Shown in pieces: positions 57,933 to 64,000 of a stretch of 64,000 nt of DNA (its first letter is position 1; each line of letters begins with the position of its first letter). This stretch comes from Plasmodiophora brassicae (lineage: Eukaryota > Endomyxa: Phytomyxea > Phytomyxea > Plasmodiophorida), in NCBI GenBank assembly GCA_036867785.1, contig CP145411.1, positions 930,001 through 994,000 on the forward strand, read 5' to 3'. The notes below the pieces were generated by a model that made no database searches, was not told the origin of the DNA, and was given only the letters and a program-made list of their open reading frames with translations. The position numbers were made by a program, and so were the translations under genes.

Positions 57933-59224
57933 GGCCGCCTGAACCACCGTGGCCAGCTCGTGTCCCGCACCGCAAAGGCGGAGAAGACGATGACTGGCGT
58001 CATGCATGCAGGCGTCTTCGCCACGTCGCACCTGTCGATCGTGCGCAAGACCCGAATCCAAACCGAGTACGGCCTGCTTTCAGCAAGGGCCGCGTCGGCG
58101 TGCTGAATGTGCTGGACCAGCTCCAGGTAGCCGCCGCCGCCTTCTTCATCGGTGGACACCATTGACGTGTCGGATCCGTCCTGTTGCTTCGATATGCGGG
58201 ACTCGTCCCCGCTGCCGCTCGCCAGGCAAAGCTCCGCTCAAGGTTCGGCTTCAAAGAGATCATCTGGTCCGAACCGGTCATGGCGATCGCGTCCCGTTCC
58301 TCTGGCGATGCGCTGGTCGCTGGGCAACCCGCGCAGCAGAATCAACATGATGACCAAGGCTGCAGGATCTACGCGGACGCGAGGGCCATCTACAAGAACG
58401 GTCAACTAGCCCGCGGGCAACCGCGAAGAACGCGGCGACGTCGAGGCCGGTCGTCCGGTCCGGAAGCGCCCGCGCCTACCCGACCGGAAAGATGCTCTGC
58501 TGCAAGCGCTGGAGCTGCACACAATGGCTGCTGCCGACGTGTCCTGCAAACTGACGCGCCCTGCAGATGCAGCCGATATAATCTGCTGTTCCCGGCTGCG
58601 TACCATTCGGGCGACGACGCGTACGCGGTGGCGTCCTGGATCACCACCCGCATCCGGGCACGAATGCGCAGTATCGCGGCTGCAATGACCGACAACCTCT
58701 CCCGGTACCACATGTCGGCGCGATGAACTGACTCGACCCGGTTGCTCAGGCCCATCATCGCCTGGCGCATCCGGGCGCTACACTTCAGTCGGGGCGACAC
58801 CAGGATCGCCATTGACTACGTGGCCATTCAGATCAACGACTCCCGGCCAGCGAAGCCGACCGCCACGACGGATGCCGGACCCGCGCGATCCGACGTTCCG
58901 GCTCGCCGATCGCCAACGGCGCTGGATGGCCGCCCTTGGCACGTTCGTCCGTGCCGTCGCTGCTCAATGCGTCCGCAGCGAGCCGCGCTGCCGATCTCTG
59001 CCCAGGGCGTGGCAGCGCTGGCCGTCCTGGATGCGACGCTCGAGTCGCTGTGGAAACTGTTGAACGCGTCCTTGAAGACCTGTACTGGCCGGATTCCTGG
59101 GCGTCGCGAACGCAAGACCACTGGACGACGAGGACGACATCGACCCGTTTGCCGCGGTGAACGGCATCGACGCCGCTGAGCACGCTCGACTGAAAGCCGC
59201 GAGGGGTCGCCCCGAAGACGGATG
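57842..59224 (+). CDS. Chimeric gene candidate: TTLL leader joined to unrelated sequence
   Basis: The duplicated TTLL start (ATG at 57842) runs in frame into different sequence (PHRKGGEDDDWRHACRR ... NVLDQLQ). Plus-strand blocks downstream also look coding: a Ser-rich stretch near 58150-58390 (DTIDVSDPSCCFDMRDSS), a helical block near 58600-58720 (DAYAVASWITTRIRARMRS), VAALAVLDATLESLWKLLN near 59010 and an acidic end near 59090-59224 (ARPLDDEDDIDPFAAVNGID) before a stop. Short introns would be needed and I could not fix them; some minus-strand frames compete. No domain recognised. Confidence 0.35.
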
Positions 59225-59739
59225 ATCAGCCGCGAACCCGCCCGAGCGCTGCGCCGTGAATGGCAACGCTGACGACACCGCCATCATTTCGAAGACGATA
59301 TCGCCGAGACAGGCGACGACGCGGACGCCCGCAGCGCCGCGAGGATCCTGCCGCATCACCAAGTGGACGCAGCCAGCCGCGCCCGTCACCGTCGTCGCGT
59401 TCAACACCTGGCGCTGACAACGATGATATCATGCGCTGTATTGCCAACGCCCTCAACGTGTCGATCGAAGCATATGCCGCCGCAGAGCGGGGAGCACCTT
59501 TGCAGCCCCACAACGACGTATCGATTCGTGCAGGGTCGCCCGGCCGTACATCGTCGCGAGAGACTGTGCCCAGTGCCGCCGTCGTCGCGCGCCGCGTGCG
59601 GTCATGGCGCCCACCGCGATCGCCACCGAGTCCGCCGGCGTCGCCATTCGTCTGTCCCGTATCCTGTATTGCTACCAACGTTCGTCCGCCGACCGATCTT
59701 GACGCTTAAGCTGTATTTCACAATACAATTTAGAAGTCC
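59225..59739. other. Region with unresolved open frames
   Basis: A plus-strand frame near 59400-59560 (ADNDDIMRCIANALNVSIEA) has protein-like composition and might be part of the preceding gene or a separate small one, but starts and splice sites could not be resolved. Nothing else is recognised. Confidence 0.3.
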
Positions 59740-60271
59740 TTAAAACCGCTCACGTCCCCCGTACAGCGGTAGCACAACGTCGGATTCGAACGAGAAATCT
59801 GGCATATAAACGTGGGAATATATCTTGCTTGTATCTAATACCAGGACCTTGTCACTTTCGTCGCGAACGCGGCCCGGACGTTGCGATTGATGTCTCGCCA
59901 TGTACTTCGGTGCGCCCATTATCATCGCTGCTGCCACTGCTGGAGCTGATTGTTGACTTTGACGGCGGCGACGCTGGCACTGTGCAGGAACTGGCTTCAT
60001 AGCCTTGGTCGAACCGCTCAGACAGGGCCTGCAGCCGTTCGTCGACTGTCTCGGCTTCAATGTTGTCGAACTGCGCCTTGACTTCTGCGTTGACAGCCGA
60101 CATCGCCTCGTCATGGTCCATACCTTGGTGGCGGCACATGCGGTACAGCGCGTACGCGTTCGATGTTGTAAACGCTGTCCACCTTGCCACAGGCACATCG
60201 TGCTCGTTGACACGGCGTTCGTTGACACGGCGTTCGTTGACACGGCACAGCACCGACGACAATATAAACAT
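59740..60271 (-). CDS. Small protein of unknown function with 15-bp coding repeat
   Basis: Exon 1 (from an ATG at 60271, or from 60349 in the same frame) reads MFILSSVLCRVNERRVNERR and then a helical segment (NAYALYRMCRHQGMDHDEAM, VDERLQALSERFDQ). A 58-nt intron near 59857-59914 (GTACATGG...GACAAG) would join it to an exon ending VLVLDTSKIYSHVYMPDF and the stop at 59740. Two and a half copies of a 15-bp unit (GACACGGCGTTCGTT on plus) near 60207-60245 encode the RVNER repeats. No family recognised. The transposon's target duplication overlaps the upstream ATG. Confidence 0.5.
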
Positions 60272-60344
60272 ACGCTGCGGCCCGCCCCCTCTCTCCGCAA
60301 CACGGTATAGGTACATATAGTTGACGGACAGACACACAGACGCA

Positions 60345-60353
60345 CTCATTGTC
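60345..60353. repeat. 9-bp target-site duplication, left
   Basis: CTCATTGTC directly before the left terminal inverted repeat; identical to the 9 bp at 61839-61847 directly after the right one. Confidence 0.93.
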
Positions 60354-61838
60354 GCGTCCCATTATTTCTCGCGATGCGCCGTACCCTCCCCAAAAAAGTC
60401 CAAAGCCATTTTTGCTGAGACTTTTGACTTTGCCCATCGGGCCATCGCGATCCGCCGCCATCGCCGTCGCCGACCACAGCCCACAGGCCACCGGGGGTAG
60501 CTCCGTGACTCGGCTACCCGACCAATTTGGCATCGAACCTGGTTGGCCGCACAACGATTGACGATTGTCCTGCTCCTATGGATTGGTTAGCGTGTATTGA
60601 CCTGAACTGTCTGCTTGAAAGCTTCTCGGGGAAGAAGTTGTCACCTCGTCTGACGGCACAGCGACTGCGGCCCGGTGCTGTGCCAGCACAGTCCCAGCGT
60701 GCTCGAAGACATGAATAGCCTGTGCCAAAGTCTTGATCGTACTCATCACAAGTTAAGAGAAGTGAGTTCAGCTGTTCGAGATCCCGATCAAACCAATGAA
60801 TCATCAAAGCCCAATTTGGCTGGCCATCTGGTGATATTGACATGTTCGGTGCTCCGCGACTGGAATATCACTTCGAAACTGTATGGCGACATCACATTAG
60901 ACTGCCTATGTTGTATTGACAGTATTGTACATCAGGTTCATCAACATTGTCTGCCGCAACAAGGCCTGCGATTCATCTCGTATGATGATACAGAAGGTTA
61001 GTTCGAACGGACCTTTGTAGAAGTTCAGTTCAACTGCCTGAGCTTCTGTACAGATCGATCATTCTCCCAGATCTGTCGAAGGTCCGGAGAGTATCCGAAT
61101 ACAAAGCGTTCTTACTGATGGCGAAAAATTCACCGCCCGCCCGACCCAGAAGCCGACCTGAAAGCTGAAGTCATCGTGCGTTTCTCGTACGTTCTTGAAG
61201 AGCGGTTGGTCGTAATTAGTCCATTTCCACCTGCCTTTTGTTAACACTTAGAGTTGCTTCCGTAGGTTGTCAAGACCAGGTCAACCAAGTCGATTGCACA
61301 ACATGCTGTATGCCTGTCAATGATGCGTTCCTGCATCACCATGTCGAACGGTTCAGCGGCCCGGGCGTCGGCTAACACACCCGTTGATGCAAGCACGTCG
61401 GCCAGTACGATACGATCCTTTAGCAAGGTCCCTCTTGCTGTTCCGCAGTACACTCCAAGTCTCCGTTTGAGGAAGACGGTTCTGTTCAATCATACAACCC
61501 ATAAATTAACATTGGCACTGTTTGTTCTCCTATATCGCGTCGCTTACCACGAGGACACTCCCCACCCGAATTGGTGATCGCGCCCCGGACAGTTCGAATT
61601 CCTCCACTCTCTGCCCCACCGTACATGACCGGTCCCAAGTCCCCTCTTTCAACGAGGAATGTGCTGTGGGAACATGGCCTATGGGAAATGGGACGCCTTG
61701 AGGGCACAACTCGTACACGTCGTCTAGCGGAAAACACAAGTCTCAGGCGCAAAACGACAGGAGTGAGCGGTGCCGGCCAAAAATGTCTTAGGACTTTTTT
61801 GGGGAGGGTACGGCGCATCGCGAGAAATAATGGGACGC
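60354..61838. mobile_element. DNA transposon, 1,485 bp, long TIRs, 9-bp TSD (Mutator- or Merlin-like)
   Basis: Both ends begin GCGTCCCATTATTTCTCGCG when read inward; the first 48 bp are identical between ends and the next 12 differ at two sites. A perfect 9-bp duplication (CTCATTGTC) flanks it, so insertion is recent. 8-10-bp duplications are characteristic of Mutator-like and Merlin elements. The interior is AT-richer than the host flanks and holds only short frames on either strand (for example minus-strand 61489-61241 and 61247-61059); I recognise no transposase, so it is probably non-autonomous or its transposase is too decayed to see. Confidence 0.92.
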
Positions 61839-61847
61839 CTCATTGTC
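61839..61847. repeat. 9-bp target-site duplication, right
   Basis: CTCATTGTC, identical to the left copy at 60345-60353. Confidence 0.93.
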
Positions 61848-61916
61848 AGTCTGTGACTGGGTCTCACAGGGCGCGGGCAACCGAGGAGCAAGCCGCGGAG
61901 TGCTCGGAGTGCGGCC

Positions 61917-62134
61917 GACCGAAGTGCGCGACTGTACGCGCAATATCAATATGCTATCTTAAGTCGTAACCCGTCGCGAAAAGCCGAAGATATGACTGGA
62001 CTGCCCAGTACGGCAACCAACATAATTATCTCGTTTGTGGTGAATGGACGAATGGGCGACGGTGAGGGACGTACGGCTGCAGTTAGAGCAGGTACGAAAG
62101 GCGTGCGAGGCGCGCGGCAAACTCTTCGACGACT
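61917..62134 (+). repeat. Direct duplicate of the TTLL gene 5' region (second copy, in the intact gene)
   Basis: Promoter-proximal sequence and first about 30 codons of the TTLL gene, matching 57734-57932. Since this copy continues into a full TTLL reading frame it is taken as the original. Confidence 0.9.
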
Positions 62135-64000
62135 ACTTCGAGTGCGTTCGCACCAGTTCGATACGACCGGATGGAACGCGACGGATGTCGAACGAAATCG
62201 ACCCGAGCCTCACTGTCCCCCTGTTCGACGGGTTTAGCACGACGCCGACCGAGGCCGAACGCGCTCCGCTTCACGTTGCGCCACTCGTTGACACATCTGC
62301 CACGCCTCATTATGAACGCCCGCCTTCGAATGACGATCTGGCCGCCAACAAAGACGATGACGCTGTCAAGGCTTGGCTTCGTGAGTACCTCGCCGAAAAG
62401 GTTTACAAACGGCCTGTTGTCGTCTACGCTGGCGCTGTCGTCCGGGCACTAGACCAGGTATGTCTCACGCGTCCGTGCTAAGACGTCTGCGGCTAAACAC
62501 GATCAGGTGTACAGCAATGGCGAGCAATTCGACTTTGCCCGGTTCCGAACAGCGAATCTTACGATCGGTCAGACACCGACCTCGTGGAAGCAGCGAGAGC
62601 AGGACATCGCCCACTGGACGAGCAATGCCCACATGACGTACCGAATCGAACGTAGTTCATCGTCGGGCGCTCAACCGCCGGATCTACGTATCGTTCACGC
62701 CCTGTTTCAGCAGCAGGGATTTGCACAGACAAGCGACCCGTCGTCCTGGCATTGCCTATGGCTGGCGCCGTCCGTCCGCCTTCGACTGAAACAGTACCGT
62801 CAGCTAGTACCCGGGCAACGGGTGAACCGATTCCCGGGAGGCCATCTCCTGGCATCACGATGGCAATGGGTGCCGACGTCAACCCGGCTGGCTCAGGTCC
62901 ACGGTGACAAGTACGCGCTCCTTCCAGCGATGTTTCGTCACCCGGAACAGGCCGACGCCATCCACCTCTACCGACAGCAGCACCTCGACCAGTACATGAC
63001 CGTCGAACTAGTCGACGATAACGGCGATGTTGTCGAAGGGACCGCATCGACCATCGTCCAGCCTGGACAACCGCTGCCGCGCCTCAAACGCACACAGCGC
63101 GCCGTCATCACACGCTACATCGATAAGCATAAGCTCGTGCTCGGAAGACGAATGGTTCGCTGGCAGCCAAGTGGATGCTGCCTTTGGTTGATGATATGTC
63201 CGATCAGGTGGAGATCGTGGCCATGGCGTCGGTGACGAGTTTCGACCCGTTGCGGGTCTGGTTGTACAACGAAGCGGTCGTCTATCTTCGGGCGCCGGTC
63301 CACATCCCCGCTTCCGGCGTCGACTATGGGTTCGCGTCCGCTGATCAGAAACCTCGAGTCTGGGGCCTTGATGACGATACGGACGTGGATCCGGTCCCTG
63401 ATGCTTCTGGACGCGTACACCGATCATGGACCTGGCTGCAAGGGTATACACTGTCTTCATCGTCGCAACGCTTTGCCTACTGATATTCGCGGTAAACAGT
63501 GTGCTACGGGAGGCAGGTCATGACCATGGTGCTGTTTGGCGTCGTATTCGGGAATCCGTTCTGCAGGCTGTCACTGGCATCCAGCCTGACGTCAAGCGTC
63601 TCATGCGGCTCTGCGTGCACGACCGTCAGACATGCTACGAAATGTTCCAGGTACAGACGCTATATTACTTCGTTTAGGGCGTTCTGACAAATCCCAACAG
63701 TTTAACTTCGTGCTCGACGACCGCGCCCGTCCATGGCTGGTGCGGGTCAGCGCGCCCGACCTGCGATGCATCTCGCCGATCCAGCTCGCGGTGTACTCAG
63801 GCGCCGTTGCCGACAGCCTCAACATGATCCGGATGCGTCCAGGGCAGCCGGTCGTACCTCGGACCAAATGGGTCACTCCGCCATCACGACCCAAACGCAT
63901 CAGCGCGGTGACAAGTGACCCATTGACACAACCAACAGTTGCTGATCAGAGTATGCCTTTCGCAGGCACTACGACGGCGTCGACGATCGCCATCTCCAAT
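62044..64000 (+). CDS. TTLL-like: Tubulin tyrosine ligase-like (TTLL) protein, 3' end beyond window
   Basis: ATP-grasp family enzyme that adds amino acids, usually glutamate or glycine, to tubulin tails in cilia and microtubules. Starts MDEWATVRDV at 62044. The TTL core is visible: QRVNRFPGGHLLASRWQW near 62820, ITRYIDKHKLVLGRRM near 63105, and after an intron (63150-63202) VAMASVTSFDPLRVWLYNEA near 63225. A later exon has NFVLDDRARPWLVRVSAPDL near 63705, the usual metal- and ATP-binding end of the fold. In TTLL enzymes this last motif usually reads D-x-x-L-x-P-W-L-x-E-V-N; here the Glu and Asn positions appear changed, so activity is uncertain. Introns also near 62458-62506 and 63445-63500. 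Open to base 64000. Confidence 0.88.

Noticed and set aside
60354-61838. Naming an IS1016/Merlin transposase inside the transposon
   Set aside because: Short minus-strand frames have no convincing catalytic motif; only ends and target duplication are certain.

Overview
The window is gene-dense eukaryotic nuclear DNA, probably from a flagellated single-celled protist. Genes on both strands are cut by very short GT-AG introns (about 45-60 nt wherever I could place them from protein homology), spaced by tens to hundreds of bases, and moderately to strongly GC-rich. RAP-domain/octotricopeptide-like repeats, a tubulin tyrosine ligase-like enzyme, a SPATA4-type CH domain protein, CAF-1 p60, an E2F dimerisation partner and a copia element fit a flagellate of the alveolate/rhizarian type. 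I cannot name the species. No bacterial-type operons, rRNA or convincing tRNA genes were seen.

Layout: 1-1.5 kb holds two copia-family relics facing each other. 2.2-8.9 kb is a short UBR4-type ubiquitin ligase without the UBR box, followed by a secreted J-domain protein (-), a DP/TFDP transcription factor (+), a large helical-repeat protein (-), a 668-aa unknown protein (-), a TPR-like protein (+) and a small membrane protein (+). 22.2-29.8 kb holds a SPATA4-like protein with a long helical tail (-), glutathione-dependent formaldehyde dehydrogenase ADH5 (+), a CRAL-TRIO lipid-transfer protein (-) and an AMPK-gamma-like CBS-domain protein fused to a C2 domain (-). 30-38.5 kb holds a four-copy 34-bp minisatellite, a 1,330-aa TPR/poly-Q protein and a RAP-domain, probably mitochondrial, RNA-binding protein. 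40.8-50.0 kb is one giant three-exon gene (about 3,036 aa) with a signal peptide, a P-loop, a DEVD motif and other features of the poorly known DUF3638-type helicase-like family. 52.7-57.6 kb holds TRM112, CAF-1 p60 (CHAF1B), a bHLH factor and a Q/E-rich protein. 60.3-61.8 kb is a young, intact-ended DNA transposon with 48-bp perfect terminal inverted repeats and a 9-bp target duplication. The window ends inside a TTLL gene.

A recurring theme is partial, DNA-level duplication of neighbouring genes. Fragments of the CBS-C2 gene (34.6-34.9 kb), the poly-Q TPR gene (39.5-39.9 kb), the DUF3638-like gene (52.2-52.6 kb) and the 5' end of the TTLL gene (57.7-57.9 kb) all lie within 4-9 kb of intact parents, in intergenic scrap that also contains copia relics and low-complexity repeats. 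Functions include chromatin and cell-cycle control (CAF-1 p60, DP, bHLH), cilium or microtubule roles (TTLL, SPATA4), ubiquitin signalling (UBR4-type), translation (TRM112) and organelle RNA handling (RAP).
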